NCBI RefSeq assembly: GCF_008868005.1
Contig: NZ_WAAO01000001.1
Span: 992,001-1,056,000 of the forward strand
From: Microbacterium algeriense
GTDB lineage: Bacteria > Actinomycetota > Actinomycetes > Actinomycetales > Microbacteriaceae
Length of the DNA: 64,000 bases
Direction: 5' to 3'
The notes below the pieces were generated by a model, which saw only the letters and a list, made by a program, of their open reading frames with translations, was not told where the DNA came from and made no database searches. Shown here piece by piece: positions 17,568 through 26,318 of this stretch (within the stretch, counting starts at the first letter, position 1; each line of letters opens with the position of its first letter). The translations under genes and the position numbers were made by a program.

Positions 17568-18890
17568 TTGTTTAGCGCCATCGCGCGGATCTTCCGCACG
17601 CCCGACCTGCGTCGGAAGATCGGTTTCACCCTCGCCATCGTCGCGATCTACCGACTCGGCTCCAACGTGCCGGCTCCCTTCGTGAACTTCCCGAACGTCG
17701 AGCAGTGTCTCGCGGCCAACGCGGGCACCGATGGGCTCCTCGGACTGGTCAACCTGTTCTCCGGCGGCGCGCTGCTGCAGCTGTCGATCTTCGCGCTCGG
17801 CGTCATGCCGTACATCACGGCGACGATCATCACGCAGCTCCTCCGCGTCGTCATCCCGCACTTCGAAGCGCTGCACAAGGAAGGTCAGGCCGGTCAGGCC
17901 CGCCTGACCCAGTACACCCGCTACCTGACGATCGCCCTCGCCCTGCTCCAGTCGACGACGCTCGTCACCGTCGCGCGGAGCGGTCAGCTGTTCGGGTCGA
18001 CAGATCTCGCCGCCTGCCAGCAGCTCCTGACCAACGACGTCTGGTGGGCGCAGGTGCTCATCATCATGGCGATGACCGCCGGTACCGGCCTCATCATGTG
18101 GTTCGCCGAGCTCGTCACCGAGCGCGGCATCGGCAACGGCATGTCCCTGCTCATCTTCACCTCCATCGCCGCCACGTTCCCCGGCGCCATGGGCCTCATC
18201 TGGCAGACGAAGGGCTTCGAGGTCTTCCTGCTCGTGCTCCTGGTCGGCATCGTCGTGATGGGACTCGTCGTCTTCGTCGAGCAGTCGCAGCGACGGATCC
18301 CCGTCCAGTACGCCAAGCGGATGGTCGGTCGCCGCACCTACGGGGGCACCAACACGTACATCCCGATCAAGGTGAACATGGCCGGTGTGATCCCCGTGAT
18401 CTTCGCCTCGTCGCTGCTGTACATCCCCGCGCTCATCGCGCAGTTCAACACCCCGCAGGACGGGTCGACCCCGGCCGCGTGGGTCACCTGGGTCAGCGCG
18501 AACTTCACCACGGGCAACAGCCCCATCTACATGGCGGCGTACTTCCTGCTGATCATCGGGTTCACCTACTTCTACGTCGCGATCACGTTCAACCCCGTCG
18601 AGGTCGCCGACAACATGAAGAAGTACGGCGGCTTCATCCCGGGCATCCGCGCGGGACGCCCGACGGCCGAATACCTCGACTACGTCCTCACGCGCATCAC
18701 GCTTCCCGGCTCGCTGTACCTGGGCCTGATCGCGCTCATCCCGCTCATCGCTCTCGCCACGGTCGGCGCGAACCAGAACTTCCCGTTCGGTGGCGCATCG
18801 ATCCTCATCATCGTGGGTGTCGGTCTCGAGACCGTCAAGCAGATCGATGCACAGCTGCAGCAGCGTCACTACGAAGGGCTCCTCCGATGA
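17568..18890 (+). CDS. secY: Protein translocase subunit SecY
   Basis: 440 residues, ten predicted transmembrane helices. The TTG at 17568 was chosen because AGGAGG stands 7 nt upstream and the product then has the length of other actinobacterial SecY; the frame is open further but the extra residues have no match. Landmarks: FRTPDLRRKIGFTLAIVAIY (amphipathic start), NLFSGGALLQLSIFALGVMP (plug region), GIGNGMSLLIF and the cytoplasmic tip QRRIPVQYAKRM used for SecA and ribosome contact. SecY forms the SecYEG channel in the inner membrane. The stop overlaps the adk ATG (ATGA). Confidence 0.98.
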   Translation: MFSAIARIFRTPDLRRKIGFTLAIVAIYRLGSNVPAPFVNFPNVEQCLAANAGTDGLLGLVNLFSGGALLQLSIFALGVMPYITATIITQLLRVVIPHFEALHKEGQAGQARLTQYTRYLTIALALLQSTTLVTVARSGQLFGSTDLAACQQLLTNDVWWAQVLIIMAMTAGTGLIMWFAELVTERGIGNGMSLLIFTSIAATFPGAMGLIWQTKGFEVFLLVLLVGIVVMGLVVFVEQSQRRIPVQYAKRMVGRRTYGGTNTYIPIKVNMAGVIPVIFASSLLYIPALIAQFNTPQDGSTPAAWVTWVSANFTTGNSPIYMAAYFLLIIGFTYFYVAITFNPVEVADNMKKYGGFIPGIRAGRPTAEYLDYVLTRITLPGSLYLGLIALIPLIALATVGANQNFPFGGASILIIVGVGLETVKQIDAQLQQRHYEGLLR

Positions 18891-19531
18891 CAGCATCCAC
18901 CCCGGTTCCCGAGGCCGTCGACGGCCACCGTCCCGCTGCGCGTCTGCTCATCGTCGGCCCGCAGGGCTCCGGCAAGGGCACCCAGGGTGTGCGCATCGCC
19001 GAGTCCTACGGCATCCCTGTGGTCTCGACCGGCGACATCTTCCGTGCGAACATCAAGGAGGGGACGCCGCTCGGCCAGCAGGTCACGGCCATCCTCGACA
19101 AGGGCGACCTTGTCCCCGACGAGCTGACCAGCGAGATCGTGCGTGACCGTCTGTCGCAGGACGACGCGGCGCAGGGCTTCCTGCTCGACGGATACCCGCG
19201 CAACACGGCGCAGGTCGAGCACCTCGAGGCCTTCCTCGGGGAGCGGGGCGAGGCGCTCGACGCCGTCATCCTGCTCGACGTGCCGCGCGAGGAGAGCCTG
19301 GAGCGTCTGACCCGCCGGGCGACCGAGCAGGGCCGCTCCGACGACACCCCGGAGGCCATCGGCCACCGTCTCGACATCTACGAGCGCGAGACCGCGCCGA
19401 TCCTCGAGGTCTACGGGGCCAAGGGCATCGTCGACCGCATCGACGGCGTCGGCTCGCTCGACGAGATCACGGCCCGCATCGACGCCGCCCTCGCCGCGCG
19501 GGGCCTGCGCCGTCCCGTCTCCGCCGCCTGA
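18887..19531 (+). CDS. adk: Adenylate kinase
   Basis: 214 residues. Walker A is VGPQGSGKGTQG near residue 24, followed by VVSTGDIFRANIKEGTPLGQ (AMP site), GFLLDGYPRNTAQ and DDTPEAIGHRLDIYERETAP. The LID is the short type, without zinc Cys residues. It interconverts ATP + AMP and 2 ADP. About 18 residues precede the family start (RLLIVGPQG), so translation may begin at the overlapping ATG as given. secY-adk-map is the classic order. Confidence 0.98.
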   Translation: MTASTPVPEAVDGHRPAARLLIVGPQGSGKGTQGVRIAESYGIPVVSTGDIFRANIKEGTPLGQQVTAILDKGDLVPDELTSEIVRDRLSQDDAAQGFLLDGYPRNTAQVEHLEAFLGERGEALDAVILLDVPREESLERLTRRATEQGRSDDTPEAIGHRLDIYERETAPILEVYGAKGIVDRIDGVGSLDEITARIDAALAARGLRRPVSAA

Positions 19532-19532
19532 G

Positions 19533-20384
19533 ATGTTCCGCCGGTCGATCTACAAAACGCCCGCTCAGCTGCGAGCCATGGTCGAGCCGGGGCTCATCAC
19601 GGCCGCGGCCCTGGAGGCCGTGCGGCCGCTGATCAAGGCCGGCGTGACGACGCTCGAGCTCGACACGGTGGCGAACCGTACGATCCTCGCGCGTGGCGCG
19701 GAGTCCAACTTCCAGCTGGTGCGCGGCTATAGCCACACCACCTGCATCTCCGTGAACGAGCAGGTCGTCCACGGGATCCCGGGGGAGCGCGTCCTGCAGC
19801 CGGGCGACATCGTCTCCGTCGACTGCGGAGCGCAGTTCCACGGCTGGAACGGTGACAGCGCCATCACGGTCGTCGTCCCCGACCCGGAGCGCCCGGAGGC
19901 CGTCGCACGTCGCGAGGAGCTCTCGCGCGTCACCGAGGGCTCCATGTGGGCGGGAATCGCCGCGATGGCCTCCGCGTCGTCGATCGACGAGATCGGCGCC
20001 GCGATCCAGGACTACATCGAGGCGCAGGGACCATCGGCCGTCTCCGGCGAGCCCTACGGCATCCTCCGCGAGTACGTCGGCCACGGCATCGGCCGCAAGA
20101 TGCACGAGGCGCCCAGCGTGTTCAACTATCGGACTCCGGACCGCGGCGAGGACGTGAAGCCCGGTCTCGTGCTCGCGATCGAGCCCATGGTCACGGCCGG
20201 GGGAGAGGTCACGTTCGTCGAGGACGACGACTGGACCGTCACCACGGTCGACGGCACGGACGGCTCTCATTGGGAACATAGCGTCGCCCTGCATGATGGG
20301 GGTATCTGGGTGCTCACCGCGCCCGATGGCGGAAGAGCCGGACTCGCCCCGTTCGGGGTCGAGCCTCGAGAGATCGGAAAGTAA
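19533..20384 (+). CDS. map: Type I methionine aminopeptidase
   Basis: 283 residues. The five metal ligands are visible: Asp in VSVDCGAQF, Asp in WNGDSAITV, His in YVGHGIGRKMHE, Glu in LAIEPMVTAG and Glu in HWEHSVALHDGG, and the substrate His in GYSHTTCISVNE. It removes initiator Met from nascent proteins. It starts 1 nt after the adk stop and overlaps the next gene by one base. The C-terminus carries about 20 extra residues after the catalytic core. Confidence 0.98.
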   Translation: MFRRSIYKTPAQLRAMVEPGLITAAALEAVRPLIKAGVTTLELDTVANRTILARGAESNFQLVRGYSHTTCISVNEQVVHGIPGERVLQPGDIVSVDCGAQFHGWNGDSAITVVVPDPERPEAVARREELSRVTEGSMWAGIAAMASASSIDEIGAAIQDYIEAQGPSAVSGEPYGILREYVGHGIGRKMHEAPSVFNYRTPDRGEDVKPGLVLAIEPMVTAGGEVTFVEDDDWTVTTVDGTDGSHWEHSVALHDGGIWVLTAPDGGRAGLAPFGVEPREIGK

Positions 20385-21052
20385 TGGCAGCGGCGAAGAG
20401 CAACACCAACTGGTTCGCGATCGGCGTCTCCATCGCCGTGGTCGTGGTGCTGGTGGCGATCGGCGGACTCGTGGTGTTCCTCAACAACCAGGCCACGTCG
20501 CCCGGTGCGACCCCCAAGGCCAACGACACCTTCAACTCCGAGACCGGCGCGATCACCTTCGGCGACGGTGAGGACACGGTCGCCGTCTTCGTCGACTTCC
20601 AGTGCCCGATCTGCAACAGCTTCGAGCAGCAGTTCGGCGCGCAGCTGGAGGCGGCAGCCGCAGACGGACGCATCACGCTCGAGTACCACCCCATCGCCAT
20701 CCTCGACCGTTACTCCCAGGGCACCGAGTACTCCTCGCGCTCGGCCGGAGCCGCGGTGTGCGTCGCGGAGTCGAACCCCGACCTGTACCTCGACTACGCG
20801 AAGGTGCTCTTCGAGAACCAGCCCGAGGAGAACTCCTCCGGTCTGACCACCGACCAGCTCGCCGATTTCGCCACGCAGGTGGGCGCTGACGACGCCGTCT
20901 CCTGCATCACCGACGAGACGTACCGCAAGTTCGGCGTCGCGCAGGCGAAGCAGCACGAGATCGGCGGCACGCCCACGATCGACATCAACGGTGAGCGGCT
21001 GAATCTGCAGGACCAGGCCGACATGAAGAAGTTCACCGACCTCATCAGCTGA
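20384..21052 (+). CDS. Membrane-anchored DsbA/thioredoxin-fold protein (CPIC active site)
   Basis: 222 residues. A single membrane anchor (about 11-34, FAIGVSIAVVVVLVAIGGLV) puts the rest outside the cell. The thioredoxin_4/DsbA-like domain has VFVDFQCPICNSFEQQFG with the redox pair C74-P-I-C77, and the cis-Pro loop is IGGTPTIDING near residue 190. Extra Cys residues are C126 and C171 by my count. It probably oxidises or isomerises disulfides in secreted proteins, paired with a VKOR elsewhere. The ATG overlaps map, so it is expressed with the secretion gene secY. Confidence 0.9.
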   Translation: MAAAKSNTNWFAIGVSIAVVVVLVAIGGLVVFLNNQATSPGATPKANDTFNSETGAITFGDGEDTVAVFVDFQCPICNSFEQQFGAQLEAAAADGRITLEYHPIAILDRYSQGTEYSSRSAGAAVCVAESNPDLYLDYAKVLFENQPEENSSGLTTDQLADFATQVGADDAVSCITDETYRKFGVAQAKQHEIGGTPTIDINGERLNLQDQADMKKFTDLIS

Positions 21053-21079
21053 CAGCGGCCCGCCGCCCCGGCGGCCGAG

Positions 21080-21108
21080 TTGCCGGATGGCTCCGAAGCG
21101 TCTAACAT
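21080..21108 (+). promoter_or_regulatory. Promoter of the infA-rpmJ unit
   Basis: TTGCCG (21080-21085), exactly 17 nt, TAACAT (21103-21108). The start would fall near 21115, giving a 98-nt leader to infA. A GC-rich imperfect hairpin at about 21056-21076 just before it may end the secY operon. Confidence 0.6.
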
Positions 21109-21212
21109 AGATCTTTGGTGCCTTGTGCCTTGATTCGGCGTGTCCGGTCGGTTCGGCACCACACCACCCACCCACCGCAGATCGACCGGTCTGCAGAAGC
21201 GTCAGCGAGGCT

Positions 21213-21434
21213 ATGGCTAAGAAAGACGGTGTCATCGAGATCGAAGGAGTGATCTCCGAGGCTCTGCCCAACGCGATGTTCCGTGTTGAGCTCAGCAACG
21301 GGCACAAGGTCCTTGCGACGATCTCCGGCAAGATGCGGCAGAACTACATCCGTATCATCCCCGAGGACCGTGTGGTCGTGGAGCTCAGCCCCTACGACCT
21401 GACCCGCGGCCGTATCGTCTACCGCTACCGCTGA
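21213..21434 (+). CDS. infA: Translation initiation factor IF-1
   Basis: 73 residues, [20 protein letters not shown] through RGRIVYRYR, an OB fold of family length with [22 protein letters not shown]-1 binds the 30S A site during initiation. ATG 21213 was chosen by family length; the frame is open 30 codons further upstream. Cotranscribed with rpmJ 61 nt downstream. Confidence 0.99.
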   Translation: MAKKDGVIEIEGVISEALPNAMFRVELSNGHKVLATISGKMRQNYIRIIPEDRVVVELSPYDLTRGRIVYRYR

Positions 21435-21495
21435 TCGGTCGAGAAGTAACGGCCTGCCCCTCGGGGCCGTACGAAGACAGCGAACAGGAAACATC

Positions 21496-21612
21496 ATGAA
21501 GGTCAACCCCAGCGTCAAGCCCATCTGCGATCACTGCAAGGTGATCCGCCGTCACGGCCGCGTCATGGTGATCTGCAAGAGCAACCCGCGTCACAAGCAG
21601 CGCCAGGGCTGA
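21496..21612 (+). CDS. rpmJ: 50S ribosomal protein L36 (zinc-ribbon type)
   Basis: 38 residues: [20 protein letters not shown] then [18 protein letters not shown]. The C-x2-C (12, 15) and C-x4-H (28, 33) zinc ligands are all present, so this is the zinc-binding C+ paralogue. A GAACAGGAAACATC ribosome site precedes the ATG. It is a late-assembling protein of the 50S subunit. Confidence 0.98.
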   Translation: MKVNPSVKPICDHCKVIRRHGRVMVICKSNPRHKQRQG

Positions 21613-21678
21613 TCGCCCCCGCTGCGTGAAGCCGCTCACGCAATCTCACAACTCAATATGAAACGGCAGGATCAGACG

Positions 21679-21709
21679 CTTCGATCCTCCGACAGGCTCA
21701 GGAACCCAG
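21679..21709 (+). repeat. Degenerate copy of the CTTCGACAGGCTCAG repeat in the rpmJ-rpsM gap
   Basis: CTTCGATCCTCCGACAGGCT-CAGGAACCC shares CGACAGGCTCAGG with the other copies. The 193-nt gap 21613-21805 otherwise holds an AT-richer patch (around 21645-21660) that may be a promoter for rpsM, but no clear -35/-10 pair. No gene is seen. Confidence 0.55.
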
Positions 21710-21805
21710 GTTCTCCCACTGTCGGACGACGCGGAGCTGACACCTCGGGGCGGAGGCCCGGGCACCGATCCTGCTCCACACCTCCACAAAACCCAGGAGA
21801 ACCGC

Positions 21806-22180
<375 letters not shown>

Positions 22181-22211
22181 GCGCGGCCCCAGGGACTAGG
22201 AGAACACTTTC

Positions 22212-22610
22212 ATGGCTGCACCCAAGGCCGCCGCGCGCAAGCCGCGCCGCAAGGAAAAGAAGAACATCGCGCTGGGCCAGGCCCACATCAAGTCGACGTT
22301 CAACAACACCATCGTCTCGATCACCGACCCGTCCGGCGCCGTCATCGCCTGGGCATCGTCGGGTGGCGTGGGCTTCAAGGGCTCCCGCAAGTCGACCCCG
22401 TACGCCGCCGGCATGGCAGCGGAGTCCGCTGCCCGCCAGGCCGCGGAGCACGGCGTCAAGAAGGTCGACGTCCTCGTGAAGGGTCCGGGCTCCGGCCGCG
22501 AGACCGCGATCCGCTCGCTCCAGGCCGCAGGCCTCGAGGTCGGCTCGATCCAGGACGTCACCCCGCAGGCGCACAACGGCTGCCGCCCGCCGAAGCGTCG
22601 CCGCGTCTGA
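22212..22610 (+). CDS. rpsK: 30S ribosomal protein S11
   Basis: 132 residues: [40 protein letters not shown] and [19 protein letters not shown]11 forms the platform with S6/S18/S21. Ribosome site TAGGAGAACACTTTC. rpsD, which follows rpsK in mycobacteria and streptomycete relatives, is not here; two hairpins follow instead. Confidence 0.99.
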   Translation: MAAPKAAARKPRRKEKKNIALGQAHIKSTFNNTIVSITDPSGAVIAWASSGGVGFKGSRKSTPYAAGMAAESAARQAAEHGVKKVDVLVKGPGSGRETAIRSLQAAGLEVGSIQDVTPQAHNGCRPPKRRRV

Positions 22611-22617
22611 TTCGCGT

Positions 22618-22667
22618 GTCGAGCCGCTCGCCCTTCGGGTCGAGCGGCTCGACGCCCGCGTGCGGGC
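22618..22667 (+). terminator. Two consecutive hairpins between rpsK and rpoA
   Basis: GTCGAGCCGCTCG (22618-22630) and CGAGCGGCTCGAC (22641-22653) form a perfect 13-bp stem with a 10-nt loop; GCCCGC-GT-GCGGGC follows directly at 22654-22667. There is no T-run. It may be a partial terminator or processing site that lowers rpoA/rplQ expression relative to the S proteins. A CACATG/CATGTG pair (22700-22723) lies in the leader just before rpoA. Confidence 0.65.
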
Positions 22668-22740
22668 ATCGACTTCCACAACTCAAGACCTCACCCCACC
22701 ACATGTCATATAGCGGGCATGTGATCGAAAGGAACACAGA

Positions 22741-23730
22741 GTGCTTATTGCACAGCGTCCCACACTGACCGAGGAAAAGATCGTCGAGAACCGGAGCCGG
22801 TTCATCATCGAGCCTCTGGAGCCCGGCTTCGGTTACACGATCGGCAACGCGCTGCGCCGCAGCCTGCTGTCGTCGATCCCCGGTGCTGCTGTCACCAGCG
22901 TTCGCATCGACGGCGTGCTGCACGAGTTCAGCACCATCCCCGGCGTGAAGGAGGATGTCACCGAGATCATCCTCAACATCAAGCAGCTCGTCGTCTCGAG
23001 CGAGCGCGACGAGCCCATCACCGCGTACCTGCGCAAGACCGGTGCCGGTGAAGTGACCGCCGCCGACATCTCGGCTCCGGCCGGTGTCGAGGTGCACAAC
23101 CCCGAGCTCGTCATCGCGACGCTCAACGACACCGCCAAGTTCGAGCTCGAGCTGACGATCGAGCGTGGCCGCGGCTACGTCTCGGCAACGCAGAACCGCA
23201 ACGAGTACGCCGAGGCCGGTCAGATCCCGATCGACTCGATCTACTCGCCGGTCCTCAAGGTCAGCTACCGCGTCGACGCGACCCGTGCCGGGGAGCGTAC
23301 CGACTTCGACAAGCTCGTCCTCGACGTCGAGACCAAGTCGGCGATCAGCCCCCGCGACGCCGTCGCCTCGGCTGCCAAGACGCTCACCGAGCTGTTCGGT
23401 CTCGCCCGCGAGCTGAACGTCGAGGCCGAGGGCATCGAGATCGGCCCGGCGCCGGTGGAGGCTGTGAACTCCAGCGAGCTGTCGATGCCGATCGAGGACC
23501 TCGACCTGTCGGTCCGCTCGTACAACTGCCTGAAGCGTGAGGGCATCAACACTGTTTCCGAGCTCGTCGCCCTGTCGGAGACGCAGCTCATGAACATCCG
23601 CAATTTCGGCCAGAAGTCGGTCGACGAGGTGCGCGACAAGCTCATCTCGCTCGGTCTGTCGCTCAAGGATTCGGTGCCCGGTTTCGACGGCGCCCACTTC
23701 TACGGCGGCAGCGAAGACGAGTCCTTCTGA
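22741..23730 (+). CDS. rpoA: DNA-directed RNA polymerase subunit alpha
   Basis: 329 residues with a GTG start behind GAAAGGAACACAGA. The N-terminal dimerisation domain has [20 protein letters not shown] and [20 protein letters not shown]; the C-terminal domain (from about residue 250) has [20 protein letters not shown] and [17 protein letters not shown], including the DNA-contacting helix. The final residues [16 protein letters not shown] are an acidic tail. Confidence 0.99.
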   Translation: MLIAQRPTLTEEKIVENRSRFIIEPLEPGFGYTIGNALRRSLLSSIPGAAVTSVRIDGVLHEFSTIPGVKEDVTEIILNIKQLVVSSERDEPITAYLRKTGAGEVTAADISAPAGVEVHNPELVIATLNDTAKFELELTIERGRGYVSATQNRNEYAEAGQIPIDSIYSPVLKVSYRVDATRAGERTDFDKLVLDVETKSAISPRDAVASAAKTLTELFGLARELNVEAEGIEIGPAPVEAVNSSELSMPIEDLDLSVRSYNCLKREGINTVSELVALSETQLMNIRNFGQKSVDEVRDKLISLGLSLKDSVPGFDGAHFYGGSEDESF

Positions 23731-23763
23731 TACCCGACCTTTCTGACCAGGAGTTAGACGATT

Positions 23764-24321
23764 ATGCCCAAGCCCACTAAGGGTCCCCGCCTCGGAGGCG
23801 GCCCCGCCCACGAGCGCCTGCTGCTTGCCAACCTCGCCGCTGCGCTGTACACCCACAAGTCGATCAAGACGACCGAGACCAAGGCCAAGCGCCTGCGTCC
23901 GCTCGCCGAGCGCCTCATCACCTTCGCCAAGCGCGGAGACCTGCACGCACGCCGCCGCGTGCTGTCGGTCATCGGTGACAAGGAAGTCGTGCACACGCTC
24001 TTCGCCGAGATCGCTCCGCTGGTCGCCGACCGTGAGGGTGGCTACACCCGCATCACGAAGGTCGGCAACCGCAAGGGCGACAACGCCCCGATGGCCGTGA
24101 TCGAGCTCGTCCTCGAGCCCGTCACCCCGAAGGCGAAGTCGACCAAGAAGGCTGCTGCGGCTCCCAAGGCCGAGAAGCCCGCCGAGGAGGCCCCTGCCGA
24201 GGAGACCCCCGCCGAGGAGACCCCCGCCGAGGAGTCCGCCGACGCCGGCGCCGAGTCGCAGGCCGAGGGCGAGGCCGCCGAGGCCGCCGCCGAGGACGCT
24301 GTCGAGAAGAAGTCCGAGTAA
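23764..24321 (+). CDS. rplQ: 50S ribosomal protein L17 with an acidic Ala/Pro/Glu C-terminal tail
   Basis: 185 residues; L17 is usually about 116-130. The core is [40 protein letters not shown] and RVGNRKGD-like [20 protein letters not shown]. From about residue 125 the protein is a tail with repeated [17 protein letters not shown] units and ends in EKKSE. The repeats are also near-exact at DNA level (15-bp unit GCCGAGGAGACCCCC), so the tail length may vary by slippage. Confidence 0.97.
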   Translation: MPKPTKGPRLGGGPAHERLLLANLAAALYTHKSIKTTETKAKRLRPLAERLITFAKRGDLHARRRVLSVIGDKEVVHTLFAEIAPLVADREGGYTRITKVGNRKGDNAPMAVIELVLEPVTPKAKSTKKAAAAPKAEKPAEEAPAEETPAEETPAEESADAGAESQAEGEAAEAAAEDAVEKKSE

Positions 24322-24337
24322 GGACTCCGCTCAGAAC

Positions 24338-24371
24338 GAAGCCCGCCGCCCCATCCGGGGTGGCGGGCTTC
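24338..24371 (+). terminator. Rho-independent terminator of the alpha operon
   Basis: GAAGCCCGCC (24338-24347) pairs with GGCGGGCTTC (24362-24371); GCCCC/GGGGT extend the stem inside, with loop ATCC. CGTCGTCCCCGGCCTTTT follows. It lies 16 nt after the rplQ stop. Confidence 0.85.
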
Positions 24372-24394
24372 GTCGTCCCCGGCCTTTTCCCGTC

Positions 24395-24641
24395 GGACAT
24401 TCCCCGAACGGACGGACGATTCCCCGACCGGACGATTCCCTGACGGACGGACGATTCGCCGACGAAAGGCCACGGGTTCGTCGGGGATTCGTCCGTTGCT
24501 CGGCGGATCGTCGCCCCCACGGACGGACGATCCGCCGACCGGACGATTCCCCGACCGGACGAATCCCTGACGGACGGACGATTCGCCGAGGAGAGGCCAC
24601 GGGTTCGTCGGGGGATCGTCCGTTGGTCGGCGGATCGTCGG
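24395..24641. repeat. Self-complementary tandem element built from GGACGATTCCCCGACC-like units
   Basis: The 320-nt gap between rplQ and the convergent acyl-CoA ligase holds no gene. A block of about 100 bp starting at 24415 is repeated at 24542 (offset 127 bp) with few changes; both contain GACGGACGGACGATTCGCCG and GGCCACGGGTTCGTCGGGG. Inside, 16-20-bp units such as GGACGATTCCCCGACC occur in both orientations, and 24526-24554 is nearly the reverse complement of 24606-24638. The whole can form long hairpins from either strand. It is not a CRISPR array: there are no unique equal-length spacers. Confidence 0.75.
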
Positions 24642-24651
24642 CAGGGGTGGG

Positions 24652-26226
24652 TCAGCGGGCGCGGAGGTCCTTGCGGAGGATCTTCCCCGAGCTGGACTTC
24701 GGGATCGCGTCGATGAACTCGACCTGGCGGACCTTCTCGTGCGGGGCGACCCGTTCTGCCACGTGCGTCATGACGGATTCGGCGTCGAGCTCGGCACCGG
24801 GCTGACGCACCACGAAGGCCTTCGGCACCTCCTGGCCGTCTTGATCGAACGCCCCGATCACGGCAGCGTCGGCGATCGCGGGATGCTCCAGCAGCACAGC
24901 CTCCAGCACGGCGGGGGCGACCTGGTAGCCCTTGTACTTGATGAGCTCCTTGAGGCGATCCACGATCCGGTAGATGCCGTCGTGCGTGACCGTCGCGACA
25001 TCCCCGGTGTGCAGCCAGCCGTCGGCGTCGAGCATGTCGGCGGTGGCATCCGGGCGATTGAGATAGCCGACCATCACCTGCGGCCCGCGCACCCAGAGCT
25101 CGCCGGGCTCACTCGTGCCACCGGCCGGGGCCTCCACGTCGGCGCCCGACTCCGGGTCGACGAGCCGCGCCTCCGTGTTCGGCACCAGCGGACCGATGCT
25201 CGACCGGTCGATGTCGCTGAGCTTCTCGGAGATGAGGTTCACGGCCGGACTGGTCTCGGTCATGCCGTAGCCCTGGGTCACGATGCAGCCGAGTCGGTTC
25301 GCCACCGCGGAGGCCAGGGCGCCGTCGAGCGGAGCCGCGCCGGAGAAGACGACCTTCACGGACGAGAGGTCGTACTGGTCGACGATCGGATGCTTCGCCA
25401 GCGCGACCGCGATCGGCGGGGCGACGAAGACCCAGGTCGTGCGGTGCTCGGCGATGATGCGCAGGAACTCGGGCAGGTCGAACTTCGGCATCGTCACGAG
25501 TCCCGCACGCTGACGCAGGGCGAAGTTGAGCAGCACCGTCATGCCGTAGATGTGGAAGAACGGCAGCACGGCCAGGACGCGGTCGTCCGCCTCGACGCCG
25601 AGCACCGGCCGGCACTGCGACACGTTCGCGACGAGGTTGCGGTGCGTGAGCATCACCCCCTTCGGACGCCCTGTGGTGCCGGAGGAGTAGGGGAGCACCG
25701 CGAGGTGGGTCGCGGGGTCGAACGAGACGTCTGGGGCGGGGTGTCCTTCGCTGAGCAGATCCCGCAGCGAGGGGTGGCCGTCGGCGCCGTCGAGCACGAT
25801 GACGTGGTCCGCCGGGATCCCTCGCTTCGCGGCGGCTTCTTCCGCGCCGGGCAGCAGGGGTGAGACCGTGATGAGCCAGGTCGCCTGGGCGTCGGCGAGC
25901 TGGTTCGCGATCTCCTCCGCGGTGTAGAGCGAGTTGATGGTGGTGGCGGTCGCCCCGGCGCGCAGGATGCCGTGGAACACGGTGGCGAACGCGGGCACGT
26001 TCGGGCACAGGAGGCCGATCGTCGTGCCGACGCCGACCCCGCGGGCCGCGAGTGCGCCGGCGAACAGATCGATCTGGCCCACCAGCTGTCGGTAGGTGGT
26101 GGTCGCGCCGCTGGTGCCGTCGACGAGCGCGACGGTGTCGAGGGCGGCGTCATCCAGGTCGCCGAACAGGAACTCGTGGATGGAGACCGCCGGGATCTCC
26201 ACGTCGGGATAGGTACTGCGAACCAT
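24652..26226 (-). CDS. AMP-dependent acyl-CoA synthetase, 4-coumarate-CoA ligase-like
   Basis: 524 residues of the ANL superfamily. Motifs in order: VLPYSSGTTGRPKGVMLTHR (P-loop), GYGMTETSPAVN, GWLHTGDVATVTHDGIYRIV, DRLKELIKYKGYQVAPAVLE and PKSSSGKILRKDLRAR with the catalytic Lys. It adenylates a carboxylic acid and transfers it to CoA; the VDRLKELIKYKG(Y/F)QVAPAELE-like hinge is that of plant-type 4CL and bacterial relatives, so aromatic or medium-chain acids are likely substrates. The start at 26226 has GAAGGAGATCTC before ATG. It is a single gene, convergent with rplQ and downstream of the chimeric regulator on the same strand, 92 nt away. Confidence 0.9.
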   Translation of the reverse strand: MVRSTYPDVEIPAVSIHEFLFGDLDDAALDTVALVDGTSGATTTYRQLVGQIDLFAGALAARGVGVGTTIGLLCPNVPAFATVFHGILRAGATATTINSLYTAEEIANQLADAQATWLITVSPLLPGAEEAAAKRGIPADHVIVLDGADGHPSLRDLLSEGHPAPDVSFDPATHLAVLPYSSGTTGRPKGVMLTHRNLVANVSQCRPVLGVEADDRVLAVLPFFHIYGMTVLLNFALRQRAGLVTMPKFDLPEFLRIIAEHRTTWVFVAPPIAVALAKHPIVDQYDLSSVKVVFSGAAPLDGALASAVANRLGCIVTQGYGMTETSPAVNLISEKLSDIDRSSIGPLVPNTEARLVDPESGADVEAPAGGTSEPGELWVRGPQVMVGYLNRPDATADMLDADGWLHTGDVATVTHDGIYRIVDRLKELIKYKGYQVAPAVLEAVLLEHPAIADAAVIGAFDQDGQEVPKAFVVRQPGAELDAESVMTHVAERVAPHEKVRQVEFIDAIPKSSSGKILRKDLRAR

Positions 26227-26318
26227 GAGATCTCCTTCGATCCAGGGGTGTCGACATCGGCGTCGAATGCGATCCAGTGTCGCACAGAACGGCACCGAGT
26301 CCCACAGTTTTCCGGCGG

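Noticed and set aside
24395..24641. CRISPR-like appearance of the GGACGATTC repeats
   Set aside because: Units vary in length and orientation, and the sequence between them is also repeated; no unique spacers and no cas genes.
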